This document shows positions 7,994-17,036 of a stretch of 64,000 bases of DNA, piece by piece (position 1 is the stretch's first letter; each line of letters begins with the position of its first letter). The position numbers and the translations under genes were made by a program. The stretch is taken from the NCBI RefSeq assembly GCF_900143645.1, contig NZ_FRFD01000003.1, positions 372,001 through 436,000 on the forward strand, in the 5' to 3' direction. The DNA comes from Anaerocolumna xylanovorans DSM 12503. GTDB lineage: Bacteria; Bacillota; Clostridia; Lachnospirales; Lachnospiraceae. A model generated the notes under the pieces. It was not told where the DNA came from. It searched no databases and saw only the letters and a program-made list of their open reading frames with translations.

Positions 7994-10135
7994 TTACTCA
8001 ATTACCTTAAATACACGAACCGATTCTTGCAAATCCCTGGACTCTTCCGCCAGCTGCTCCGCAGCCTTATTTAGACATTCTACCGCATTCAATTGTATGG
8101 ATGCCGCATTTCCAAGCTCACTGGTCATTGCTGTTGTTTGCTGTAGAGTGGAAGAGATACTGTCAATTGCATTCAGGGTATTGCTTTTTGAGCTTTCTAC
8201 ATTTGCTATATAGGATGAAATCTGATGAATATTGTTATTAAGATTCTCAACATGCTTGTTAATTTCGTAAAATACCTGGAAGGAGCTACCGAAGGTCTGC
8301 TCTTGACTTCCCAATATATTTGCCGCTTTTTTTGCGGAAGCGACTGTTTTCTGCGTTTGCATTCGTATCTGGGTTATGATTTTATTAATTTGCTCTACAG
8401 AGTCGGTCGAGTGAGCCGCAAGCTTTCCGATTTCCTCCGCAACAACAGCAAAACCTAATCCGGATTTTCCGGCTCTGGCTGCCTCTATGGAAGCATTCAG
8501 GGAGAGAAGATTCGTCTGTTCTGCTATTTCTGCAATCGTGCTGATAATACTGCCGATTGCGAGGGATAAATGCTCAAGCTCCGTAATGTCTGATATAACT
8601 TCCTTTGTGATATGTGAAGTGTTATTAGTTTTTGCACCAAGATCGTCCATAATGTGGATACCCTGAGTAATTACCTCCTGAGTAGTGAAGGAAATGGATT
8701 CAATTTCATTTGCATGCTGATAGATTTTCTTAATCTCTCCGGAAAGACCAATCATCTGCTGGAAGCAATGCTCGGCATCATGAGCCTGCACCTGAATCCC
8801 ATGATTAATTTCGTTTAGGGATACAGAAATATTTTCGGAGGATTTTAAGAGAAGTGTCGTATTTTGTTTTACGTCCTCTGAGGACTGAAATATGTGGTTG
8901 CTTACCCCAGTCATTTTTCGTATCAGTGACATCATACTCGCTATCATATGATTAATACTTTTTGAGAGAACAAGAAACTCATCCTTTCGATTTGTGTGGA
9001 TAACCTTTGTCAAATCACCTACAGACGCGGATGCAAGTACTTTGTTGGTTGAACGAATGGATTTGCTGATTCCGGAAGCAACAAGTGTACCCGTCAGAAT
9101 TGCGATGGTACTTGCAATCAGTATTATGAAACTAGTAGTACTCTTCACACTTTGAGCATCTGCAATGATTTTAGCCTTGGGGATTAAAGCGCACAGTGTG
9201 CCGTCACAGCTGGTCAGCTTGTTATAAATAAATAGATAATCCTGGTTATGATAAGTGATATATTGGTATCCGATGAGTTCATTACCTTTGATGCTCTCCT
9301 TATAAAATTCCTGGTCAGAGAAATGAAAATCAAAATCGAAGGAGGCGCTGCGCGTTTGATCCTTTGACGATGATGAATCAGAGGAAAGGCCTTCTCCCGA
9401 AAATAGTTGGTGGATCTCCTTATTGTCACTGGAGATAAAGCCTGCGATACTTCCATTGTCAAATCCCATCTCCATTAAAGTATCTTGTATGTATTTATTG
9501 GATACGTCAACAACGATGTACCCGACTTTTTCCTTTGATGCATTATAGAGATAGCTTATATTGCTAATACTGAATTTGGTACTATTGGTATTCATAGATT
9601 CATCCAGATCAGTATGATAACCCACCCATATGTGGTCGCTGTTACTTTTTTTCAGTTTATCTGCAAGCACAGTTTTGGAAAAGTTATCATACAGCCCTCG
9701 GACACTGGTTCTTCCACTGATGGTAATACCGTCGCCGTAATTAGCGAACATTAAGATGTTTTTACAATAATCTTCCGCAAACACGTTCATGGAGATGAAT
9801 TTTTTCATGTCTTTATAGGTGGTATATTCAACGGCAGGATCATCTTTATAAGATCCCGAATAATAGTTTAAGATATCGGCATTGGAGCGAAGGATATTTC
9901 CCTTGGAATTTACTGACTGAAAGCCAAAATCAAGGTAGTTTGACATCATTTTCATGCTGGTTATCGTGGATGCCTCATAATTCTCAATCAGATTTCCGGA
10001 AGATTGATGATAGATGATTAGCCCCAGAGCCACGATGAATACAACAGGGATAAGAAAGCATAGGATGAGGGTGGTGCGTATGGAGTGTAAAAAAGCCGAT
10101 TTCATAGCCCAAGGGTGTTTCAAGTTTTTTTTCAT
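7994..10135 (-). CDS. Methyl-accepting chemotaxis protein
   Basis: Transmembrane chemoreceptor of 713 residues. TM1 is at ~18-40 (LILCFLIPVVFIVALGLIIY). An extracytoplasmic sensing domain of about 300 residues follows, then TM2 (FIILIASTIAILTGTLVASG), a HAMP domain (GDLTKVIHTNRKDEF) and the cytoplasmic signalling domain. The hairpin tip reads IAEQTNLLSLNASIEAARAG and then GFAVVAEEIGKLA, close to the canonical receptor tip. It is the last gene of a minus-strand operon (kinase, regulator, receptor) with a 27-base gap and a GAAGGAG site. This suggests sensing of the same sugar taken up by the divergent ABC operon. No flagellar or other che genes are in the window. Confidence 0.92.
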   Translation of the reverse strand: MKKNLKHPWAMKSAFLHSIRTTLILCFLIPVVFIVALGLIIYHQSSGNLIENYEASTITSMKMMSNYLDFGFQSVNSKGNILRSNADILNYYSGSYKDDPAVEYTTYKDMKKFISMNVFAEDYCKNILMFANYGDGITISGRTSVRGLYDNFSKTVLADKLKKSNSDHIWVGYHTDLDESMNTNSTKFSISNISYLYNASKEKVGYIVVDVSNKYIQDTLMEMGFDNGSIAGFISSDNKEIHQLFSGEGLSSDSSSSKDQTRSASFDFDFHFSDQEFYKESIKGNELIGYQYITYHNQDYLFIYNKLTSCDGTLCALIPKAKIIADAQSVKSTTSFIILIASTIAILTGTLVASGISKSIRSTNKVLASASVGDLTKVIHTNRKDEFLVLSKSINHMIASMMSLIRKMTGVSNHIFQSSEDVKQNTTLLLKSSENISVSLNEINHGIQVQAHDAEHCFQQMIGLSGEIKKIYQHANEIESISFTTQEVITQGIHIMDDLGAKTNNTSHITKEVISDITELEHLSLAIGSIISTIAEIAEQTNLLSLNASIEAARAGKSGLGFAVVAEEIGKLAAHSTDSVEQINKIITQIRMQTQKTVASAKKAANILGSQEQTFGSSFQVFYEINKHVENLNNNIHQISSYIANVESSKSNTLNAIDSISSTLQQTTAMTSELGNAASIQLNAVECLNKAAEQLAEESRDLQESVRVFKVIE

Positions 10136-10162
10136 AAGTAACTTCTCCTTCTTTAGGTGTTT

Positions 10163-11623
10163 CTAAATGCTATCACGTTTGTTCTGGTGCTTTTGTTCTT
10201 TTTCACGGTATTGAGAAGGAGAAAGCCCTGTCTCTCTCTTAAATAATTTAGAAAAATAAAAATACTGGTCATATCCGATTTTTTCACAAATAATTGAGAT
10301 GGGCTCGTTTGTCTTTACCAATAGTTCCATCGCATAATGAATTCTCAAATCCTTGATATAATTAGTGAAGGTTGTTCCGAGTTCTCTTTTAAATACCTGG
10401 CTAAGATAGCTTGGGTTGATTGTATAGGTTTTGCAGATATCCTGAAAGGACAAGGCTGAGGTAAAGTTCCGATTAATATACTCAAGAATCTTTTTCATCG
10501 TGTCGTTTTTGATTAAATCCATATTTATAAGAATATTCGAGCTGTAGGTTTTACTAAGATGCTGGATAAGATGCTGAAATACGGAATCAATTTCGGGAAA
10601 CTTCTTTATTAAATCGGAAGGTGTATAAATCGGTTCCTCCGGGTAGCTATGATCCAGTCGTTGTAACAGCGATACGGTGATATGAAATATTTTAATGACA
10701 TCGTGTATGGTCCGTTCCGGGGCAGGATAAAGGGTGGGATAATTTTTTAATAACGAAAGTACATTCCTCACCTCATTTTTACTTGCCTCTGTATTAAGCA
10801 AATCAATATATTCTGTTTTGGGCTTTTCCTGTGAAACTAAAAAATTGCTTTTGGTGATATCGATGGGGGTTAAGTAATAGGAATAAATGCAATCCAACAG
10901 TTCTTTTGTTTGATTATAAAAGTTATCGTTTAAGGTTGCAGGAATATAACAGAAATTAATGATTTGCTCCTTCAGCAGCAGTTGTTTAATTCTTCTGGTA
11001 AAGCCGATGGAATTTAAAAAATCATAATTTTCAATAATATAGAGATAAGTGTCCGTTTCACACTGTAATTTATAATAGTGAACATATCCGTCAAATTCGG
11101 AGCTCATATCTCGTATGCTTGCGGCAATGGTAACTTCCGGTTCACAACCTTTCACATGAAGAAGGTAATTGGTAAATCGTGAAATATTTTCGGAAACAGG
11201 CTTGTAGAGCATGGAGTGAAAGAGCGTATTAAAGTAACGCTCACCTTCCTGAATGGATGAATGAATTTGACCCAGAAGGGCAAGAATTTCTTCGTCCTCC
11301 AGCGGTTTTACACAATAACCGACGGCGCCTAAAGTGAGTGCCTTTTTTGCATAACTAAAGTCTTCATAGCCACTGATAATAACGAATTTAATCTGAGGCT
11401 GTTTCTTTAAGACTTTTTCCATGAGCTGCAAGCCATCCATTTCGGGCATTCGAATATCGGTGAAAACTACCTCCGGCTTTAAGATCAGAATCTGCTCCAA
11501 GGCTTCCTGACTGCTTTGGAAGGTAGCAATCACATTAAAATCGGTGGCCGACCAGTTAAAAGCCAGGGCGAGACTGTTAAGAACCATTTTTTCATCATCA
11601 ACTAATACGACATTATAACTCAT
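10163..11623 (-). CDS. YesN-type response regulator with AraC output domain
   Basis: Response regulator of 486 residues. The receiver domain (1-120) has acidic residues DDE at 9-11, phospho-acceptor Asp56 in FTDIRMPEMDG, and Lys in VKPLEDEE. A linker domain of ~250 residues follows. The C-terminus (~385-480) is an AraC double helix-turn-helix (LSFQDICKTYTINPSYLSQVFK, then ISIICEKIGYDQYFYFSKLFKRETGLSPSQYR). It forms a two-component pair with the YesM-like kinase upstream (38-base gap) and probably activates the divergent sugar-uptake genes starting at 13659. The start is preceded by AAAGGA. Confidence 0.93.
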   Translation of the reverse strand: MSYNVVLVDDEKMVLNSLALAFNWSATDFNVIATFQSSQEALEQILILKPEVVFTDIRMPEMDGLQLMEKVLKKQPQIKFVIISGYEDFSYAKKALTLGAVGYCVKPLEDEEILALLGQIHSSIQEGERYFNTLFHSMLYKPVSENISRFTNYLLHVKGCEPEVTIAASIRDMSSEFDGYVHYYKLQCETDTYLYIIENYDFLNSIGFTRRIKQLLLKEQIINFCYIPATLNDNFYNQTKELLDCIYSYYLTPIDITKSNFLVSQEKPKTEYIDLLNTEASKNEVRNVLSLLKNYPTLYPAPERTIHDVIKIFHITVSLLQRLDHSYPEEPIYTPSDLIKKFPEIDSVFQHLIQHLSKTYSSNILINMDLIKNDTMKKILEYINRNFTSALSFQDICKTYTINPSYLSQVFKRELGTTFTNYIKDLRIHYAMELLVKTNEPISIICEKIGYDQYFYFSKLFKRETGLSPSQYREKEQKHQNKRDSI

Positions 11624-11661
11624 AGTTTGTCCTTTCTGGTATGTTTAGGAATGGGTATTCC

Positions 11662-13392
11662 TTATTGCCTGGTTTCGGGATTAATGTTCAAAGGTAAGGC
11701 AATGGTTACGGTAGTGCTGCCATTCTCCATGCTGTTTATTGCTAAGCCAAAGTTACTTCCGCAAATGAGTTTTATCCGTTCATTTACATTTTTAATCCCT
11801 AAGTTTTCTCTTGACGCTTGTGCCGGGGACTCTGGAAAATCAGTGAGCTCCTGCTGCAGCTGCAGCAAACGTTCCGGAGCAATGGGGACTCCGGTATTAT
11901 TTACGCGGATCATCATTTGATCTTCCTTTAGGTATGCGGAGATCGAAAGTATTGAGGATTCTCTGGTACCTTCAATTCCGTGTATGATGGCGTTTTCTAT
12001 GATGGGCTGGAGTATCATTTTAGGGATGATGACATCATAACAATTCGGGTGGATGTCATACTCAACATAGAAGCGGTCTTCGAATCGAAGTTTTTGTATG
12101 CTGATGTAGTTTTTTATGATCTTTATTTCGTCTCGGAAGGGAACATAATCCGAACCCTTAATGCTATATTTGAATATTGTAGCAAGAGCTTTTGTTGCTT
12201 CCACAATGTCAGGCTGCTTGTGCTCAGCTGCAATTCCTTTGATACACTCGAGAGTGTTATATAAAAAATGCGGGTTGATTTGACTCCTAAGATAGGAAAG
12301 CTTGGCCTGTTCTTTTTGTATTTCTATCATATAAAGCTTACTGTTTGTATTTAATACTGTATTGGTCAGATCGTCAATCTGCTCAAGCATTTCGTTTGTT
12401 TCTTTGGAGATGATAGCAATTTCCTTATACCCATACAAATGAACCCTTTTTTTTAAGGTACTTAAACCGCCTTCTTTGATAGAGCTGATAAAGCGCACAA
12501 AGGTATAAAGTGGTGCGACTGTATTGATGATTAAGACAATCCACAGGGAAACTATGATAATGGCAACCAGGACCAGTATTGTCAGATAGGATCTCTGGAT
12601 GTTGATCAGACTATAGATTTCTTCCTCCTGCTTTGTAAGGGATATGATTTTTAAGCCATATCCCTTTATTGTAGTAATTTTGTAATCATCATAGCCAGAT
12701 GCTTTTAGATCAGATAAGCTAGAGAAATCATTGTTTGTGTTACTCCAGAAAATCTGATTATTGCCGTCCATTAAGTATAAAATAGAACTGGTTTTATTAA
12801 AATTTTGGTTTGCCTGATCCAGGAAAGCCGTATCGGATAGTATCAAATAGGCATCACCGATCTTTTGATTGGCATTCTTGTTCGCATTAATCGACTTGAT
12901 AGGGTAGTGCATCACAAAATAATGGTGGTCCAAATCCGGATTGTAAAGGCAGGAGCTAAGACCGACGGAATCGTAATTGTGAAAGTATTTGGGAAGGATA
13001 TAATCATTATCGCTTAAGGAATATTCGTTGTTGGCATTGTCATAAATAATCACATCATAAATGTGGTTGTTCAGCATCATGATGCTGGCGAGGTTGGTAT
13101 TCATCCTTTTGTAATATTTATATTTTTTTTCGTTGTTATGCTCCAGCAAAAAGCTTTGAATATCATCATGGTAGGATACGAACTGTAAAATTTTGGCCAA
13201 AGAGGAGTAGTTTGAATTTATGGTCATTTCCGTTTGATAGATGATTTTATTGGTATAATCAGTACTACGATTTTTATATAGCTTTTCAGTATTCTGGGTA
13301 TAAAAAATAAAAAAGCCGGTAAATACAATAATACTAATTAAAGTCAGTAATATGATGTGTGAAAATAACGGCAATTGTTTAAGCCTAGTCAT
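11662..13392 (-). CDS. YesM/LytS-type sensor histidine kinase
   Basis: Membrane sensor kinase of 576 residues. TM1 is at ~9-31. A large extracytoplasmic Cache-like domain (~35-265) is followed by TM2 (LTILVLVAIIIVSLWIVLII), HAMP, the His_kinase domain with the phospho-acceptor motif SQINPHFLYNTLE, and an ATPase domain with N-box ENAIIHGIE. The PHFLYN box identifies the LytS/YesM class. It is first in its operon and divergent from the solute-binding gene at 13659. GGGGAGG precedes the start. A weak promoter (TTGCTT-N18-TATAAT, reverse strand, 13436-13465) may drive the operon. Members of this class sense extracellular oligosaccharides, usually with a binding protein. Confidence 0.92.
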   Translation of the reverse strand: MTRLKQLPLFSHIILLTLISIIVFTGFFIFYTQNTEKLYKNRSTDYTNKIIYQTEMTINSNYSSLAKILQFVSYHDDIQSFLLEHNNEKKYKYYKRMNTNLASIMMLNNHIYDVIIYDNANNEYSLSDNDYILPKYFHNYDSVGLSSCLYNPDLDHHYFVMHYPIKSINANKNANQKIGDAYLILSDTAFLDQANQNFNKTSSILYLMDGNNQIFWSNTNNDFSSLSDLKASGYDDYKITTIKGYGLKIISLTKQEEEIYSLINIQRSYLTILVLVAIIIVSLWIVLIINTVAPLYTFVRFISSIKEGGLSTLKKRVHLYGYKEIAIISKETNEMLEQIDDLTNTVLNTNSKLYMIEIQKEQAKLSYLRSQINPHFLYNTLECIKGIAAEHKQPDIVEATKALATIFKYSIKGSDYVPFRDEIKIIKNYISIQKLRFEDRFYVEYDIHPNCYDVIIPKMILQPIIENAIIHGIEGTRESSILSISAYLKEDQMMIRVNNTGVPIAPERLLQLQQELTDFPESPAQASRENLGIKNVNERIKLICGSNFGLAINSMENGSTTVTIALPLNINPETRQ

Positions 13393-13568
13393 TAATTCAA
13401 ATTCCTCCCCGGTGTTGGTATTAGTTACTTATATTATTATATGGGTCAAAAAACGTAGAAAGCAAGCGATTTAATATTTTTTCGGTAAAATATAAGAATA
13501 GGTCATCCGTAAAAGTAAGGCAAAAGAAAAAGTTAATAAAGGACATGGATAACTAAATATAATGCATA

Positions 13569-13596
13569 TTGTAACTAAGTTGTTTTCGGTTATAAT
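13569..13596 (+). promoter_or_regulatory. Promoter candidate for the solute-binding gene at 13659
   Basis: TTGTAA (13569-13574), a 16-base spacer and TATAAT (13591-13596), ending 62 bases before the start codon, in the divergent intergenic region opposite the kinase operon. Confidence 0.5.
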
Positions 13597-13658
13597 AAAG
13601 TTACTGGTACGGAAGAACGTTTTGGATATAGAAATATGCCAGATGGAGGAGCACGGTT

Positions 13659-15212
13659 ATGAAACTTAATGTTCGCATTGCTTTTACTGCGTTTCTAGTT
13701 ATAGTTATATTGATTTGCGTTTACTTTATTGCAGGCTTATTAAAGAGCTCATCGGCGGAGGGAAACTACAATAAGCAGCCTGATCATAGGAGAGAGACTG
13801 AAAAGCCAATGGAGATCAGTATTGGTATGTGGGGTATTCAGGATTGCTTTGACGGGGATGAAGTACTCACGACCATCGAAGATAAATTTAATGTGAAGTT
13901 TATCCCGGTTGACGTGAATTATACGAATTGGACGCAGGAATATCTTAAGATGGCAGCAGCCGACAGCTTACCGGATATTATTGTGCACGATATCATTGGG
14001 TCATCTACTTACTCCGCTTGGGTCGAGCAAAACAAAATCAGTGCAATCCCCACAAATCTTAGTGAATATCCGAAACTTCAAGACTATATGAATTTGGATT
14101 ATAATCAGAATTTTCAGGATGATTCCGGAAACTTTTATTTTATTCCGCGACTGACCTATTCGGACGAAAAATTATGGGCGCTGGATCGTTGCATTGTTAT
14201 GCGTAAGGACTGGCTGAATAAATTAAATCTTTCGATGCCTCAAAACAGTGAGGAGTTTAATACAGTGCTGAAAGCTTTTACACAGTCGGATTTTGACGGT
14301 AACGGAAAGCAGGACACCATCGGCCTTGCGACAGAGAATTTAAATACATTAGAAGCAATTTATCTTAGTGTATTTCCGGAACTGTCCAATGTGGAACGGG
14401 GGTGGATGCAGGAGGATAATCAATGGATACCGGTGTATGCATCAAAAAAAGCAGGGGCTGCATTGAATTATGCAAAAGAGCTGTACAGCCTGGGCTTGCT
14501 TGATAAGAATTTTCCCTATAGAACGATAAATGAAGCATTTTCTCTTTTTACAGACGGGAAGTGCGGTGCAATCAGCTGTCAATATTTCAGCCTGATAAAA
14601 TATTGGAATAAAATCAAGAACAATAAGGACTATATGGATAAGATTATTGTTATGACACCCTGGAAAACAAGTGACGGGAATCAATATCGTTTTACGTCGA
14701 GCCTGCATTGGTCCGAGTCATACTTTAGTGCTAAGGTCAGTGATGAGAAAATGAAAAAAATCATGCAGATTTACGATTTTCTGTTATCTGACGAGGCTTC
14801 CAAGTTGTTTTATCATCAGGATGACCCCTCATGGACAGAACGAAATCGATCCATTGATATCTTTTCCTATCTGGTAAGCTGGAATCAGGATACGCTTTAC
14901 CAATATACTCCATCTTCCTTGGATACTTATGGTGCGGATGCAATAAAATATGCGAATCAAATGATTGATTGGTATTCCAAAAATACGGAACGGGTGAATT
15001 ATAACTATGATATTACCTTTTGCAGCACCCCATCCAAGCTTCGTCTGCCTACTTATTCAACAATTCAGGCAGATATGGTGCAAACGATTATCGGAGAGGA
15101 GGATGCTGTGGCTGCGTGGGATAAAATTTTGGCAAAATACCGGGCAGAGTCTCCCATGGACAAGGCAATCAACGAAGTGACAGAAAGGGCGAATCGACAA
15201 AGAATTAAATGA
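13659..15212 (+). CDS. Membrane-anchored extracellular solute-binding protein
   Basis: Family 1-type solute-binding protein of 517 residues. The N-terminus is a single hydrophobic helix (ITAF-like stretch FLVIVILICVYFIAGLL) with no usable lipobox: the only nearby Cys lies inside the helix without a G/A before it. The protein is therefore probably held by an uncleaved anchor or released by signal peptidase I. The body has the usual family stretches (LPDIIVHDI, YSDEKLWALDRCIVMRKDWLNKL, DFDGNGKQDTIGL). It is divergent from the YesMN genes and separated by a terminator from a second binding-protein gene. It may present ligand to the kinase rather than to the permeases; this is inference. GGAGG precedes the ATG. 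Confidence 0.82.
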   Translation: MKLNVRIAFTAFLVIVILICVYFIAGLLKSSSAEGNYNKQPDHRRETEKPMEISIGMWGIQDCFDGDEVLTTIEDKFNVKFIPVDVNYTNWTQEYLKMAAADSLPDIIVHDIIGSSTYSAWVEQNKISAIPTNLSEYPKLQDYMNLDYNQNFQDDSGNFYFIPRLTYSDEKLWALDRCIVMRKDWLNKLNLSMPQNSEEFNTVLKAFTQSDFDGNGKQDTIGLATENLNTLEAIYLSVFPELSNVERGWMQEDNQWIPVYASKKAGAALNYAKELYSLGLLDKNFPYRTINEAFSLFTDGKCGAISCQYFSLIKYWNKIKNNKDYMDKIIVMTPWKTSDGNQYRFTSSLHWSESYFSAKVSDEKMKKIMQIYDFLLSDEASKLFYHQDDPSWTERNRSIDIFSYLVSWNQDTLYQYTPSSLDTYGADAIKYANQMIDWYSKNTERVNYNYDITFCSTPSKLRLPTYSTIQADMVQTIIGEEDAVAAWDKILAKYRAESPMDKAINEVTERANRQRIK

Positions 15213-15523
15213 TTTGAGGACAACCGGCATTCTATCCCAATGTAAAAATAATACAAAAACATATAATAAGGCGACAAATAATCGATTTTTGATTGGAAGT
15301 CGCCTTTTTTTTATGCAAAATATCGCTCCAATTATAGGGATTTGTTCTTCCTTTATAATCCGGATTTTTTTTGATTTTGTTATAACAGAAATATAAGTTT
15401 TTATAAAGTCATCCCATACTAACTTATTCCGGAAAATTGTATACTTTGGAGGTGTTAACAGAAGATAGGTTAACATTTGAAGCACTTAATCTATCACATT
15501 CATATCAATAGGAGGAAAACAAT
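15213..15523. promoter_or_regulatory. Intergenic region with terminator and inverted-repeat operator candidate
   Basis: After the terminator at 15268-15312 there is a TATACT hexamer at 15440-15445. It is followed by TGTTAAC (15453-15459), a 9-base spacer and GTTAACA (15469-15475), a perfect 7-base inverted repeat between the probable promoter and the start of the lipoprotein gene. It could be an operator or activator site for the local sugar operon. No clear -35 box is seen. Confidence 0.4.
15268..15312 (+). terminator. Rho-independent terminator
   Basis: Stem AAGGCGAC (15268-15275) with GTCGCCTT (15299-15306), a 23-base loop and a following T-run. It separates the anchored binding protein from the downstream uptake operon. 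Confidence 0.8.
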
Positions 15524-16891
15524 ATGAAAAAAAGAGTTTTAAGTCTAATTCTCGTATTCCTGCTGATTATTGCAAGTTTAGCTGCATGCGCAAAGAAATC
15601 TGACGAGAAAAGCCAGGAAACAGACAGCAAAGGCGGTAAGACAGAAGAAACAGCAGACGCATCAGTGACAGCGGAGCCGGAAGAAGCAAGTACGCTTAGT
15701 GGGAAAATTGTTTATTGGTCTATGTGGCAGGAAACCGAGCCGCAGGCTAATATTTTAAAAAGTGCTATCGCGAGCTTTGAAAAAGCAAATCCAAATTGTA
15801 AGGTTACCGTGGAATGGACAGGCAGAACAATCAAAGACGTAATACTGCCTGCCCTGGAATCCGGTGAACAAATCGATATCTTTGATACCGATCCCAATAA
15901 TATATATAAAGCAGATGCATCCAAGCTTTTGGACTTAACGGAACTCTATAATTCCAAATCCCTTCAGGGTACGGAAACTGTGAAGGATTCATTACTTGGC
16001 GGTTTGGTAAGCTTAGATGAAACAATGAGTCAGAACGCAGGTTTAACCGGTTATCACTCTCTTCCATATTCCCCTTATGTCGTAAGCTTCTTCTATAATA
16101 AAGCACAGTTTGAACAGGCAGGTATCAATGCGGTTCCTAAGACTTGGGATGAGTTTGACGCTGTATGTGCCAAATTAGTAGCTGCAGGATTAACTCCTTT
16201 TACGGTTGACGATGCATACCGTGACCTGATTTATTCTTTCTACATGCAGAGGGCAATTGGTTCCGAGGCTTGTGCTGCGTTAGTTCAGGGAACTGCGGAC
16301 AGTAAAAGCAAATGGGATGATCCGATGGTGAAGCAAATGCTATCAACAATGGAAGACTATGCAAAGAAGGGCTATTTCTCTGACAATATTGATACCAATA
16401 TTTATCCTGCAGGTCAGAGCGAATTTGCACTTGGTAATGCAACTATGACAGTTAATGGTTCCTGGTTCCCATCTGAAGTAGCGAATATGGTAGATGAAGA
16501 CTTCCAATGGGGTGAATTTGCATTTCCTACCGTTGCAGGAAGCAGTGTACCGATTACGGAAAATAACATCGGCGGACAGTCCTTTATGGTAAATGCAGAT
16601 ACTAAAAATAAAGAAGCAGTGTTTGAATTATTAAGATATTTTATTTCAAACGAGACACAGCAGAAGTTCACAGAGAGTGGTCTGGTTCCTTGTACGAAAT
16701 CGACAGATTGGCCGGCGTCTGTTTCCGATCAAAAAGCAATTGTGGAATCCCTCACAAGCAATGTGGATTGGGGTGCAGGAATGGAAACTGATTTTGGTAT
16801 GTCGGTAGTTCTCACAGAACTTACCAAGGTAATGGCAGGAGATCAGACGGCGGATGATGCCTTAACAAAAATCAAGAGTTTAATCAAATAG
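15524..16891 (+). CDS. Sugar ABC transporter substrate-binding lipoprotein
   Basis: Extracellular sugar-binding lipoprotein of 455 residues. The signal peptide ends in the lipobox SLAAC, with the lipid-attachment Cys at ~22, followed by a Ser/Thr/Glu-rich linker. The mature domain is a family 1 carbohydrate-binding protein (KIVYWSMWQETEPQA, YSPYVVSFFYNKAQFEQAGI, TMTVNGSWFPSEV). It delivers substrate to the permeases encoded directly downstream. No ATPase gene is present; such importers commonly share an MsmK/UgpC-type ATPase encoded elsewhere. AGGAGG lies 8 bases before the ATG. A hairpin at 16936-16965 separates it from the permease genes. Confidence 0.93.
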   Translation: MKKRVLSLILVFLLIIASLAACAKKSDEKSQETDSKGGKTEETADASVTAEPEEASTLSGKIVYWSMWQETEPQANILKSAIASFEKANPNCKVTVEWTGRTIKDVILPALESGEQIDIFDTDPNNIYKADASKLLDLTELYNSKSLQGTETVKDSLLGGLVSLDETMSQNAGLTGYHSLPYSPYVVSFFYNKAQFEQAGINAVPKTWDEFDAVCAKLVAAGLTPFTVDDAYRDLIYSFYMQRAIGSEACAALVQGTADSKSKWDDPMVKQMLSTMEDYAKKGYFSDNIDTNIYPAGQSEFALGNATMTVNGSWFPSEVANMVDEDFQWGEFAFPTVAGSSVPITENNIGGQSFMVNADTKNKEAVFELLRYFISNETQQKFTESGLVPCTKSTDWPASVSDQKAIVESLTSNVDWGAGMETDFGMSVVLTELTKVMAGDQTADDALTKIKSLIK

Positions 16892-16935
16892 TGAATGCTT
16901 ATCTGTTCGTCGGTTAACATAATTCAACCCTCTTA

Positions 16936-16965
16936 TTTCATGGCAGTGGTAACACTGCCATGAAA
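16936..16965 (+). promoter_or_regulatory. Intercistronic hairpin with GTAA tetraloop
   Basis: A perfect 13-base stem (16936-16948 with 16953-16965) closed by GTAA, a GNRA-type tetraloop, with no U-tract. In binding-protein/permease operons such a structure typically protects the upstream message from 3' decay and so favours the binding protein. It may also be a weak terminator. Confidence 0.65.
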
Positions 16966-17036
16966 TAATAAAAACCCAATGTTTGCAAAGGTTTTTACGA
17001 ACAAATATCATAGAGCAGAAAAAGGAGGAACTTCGT

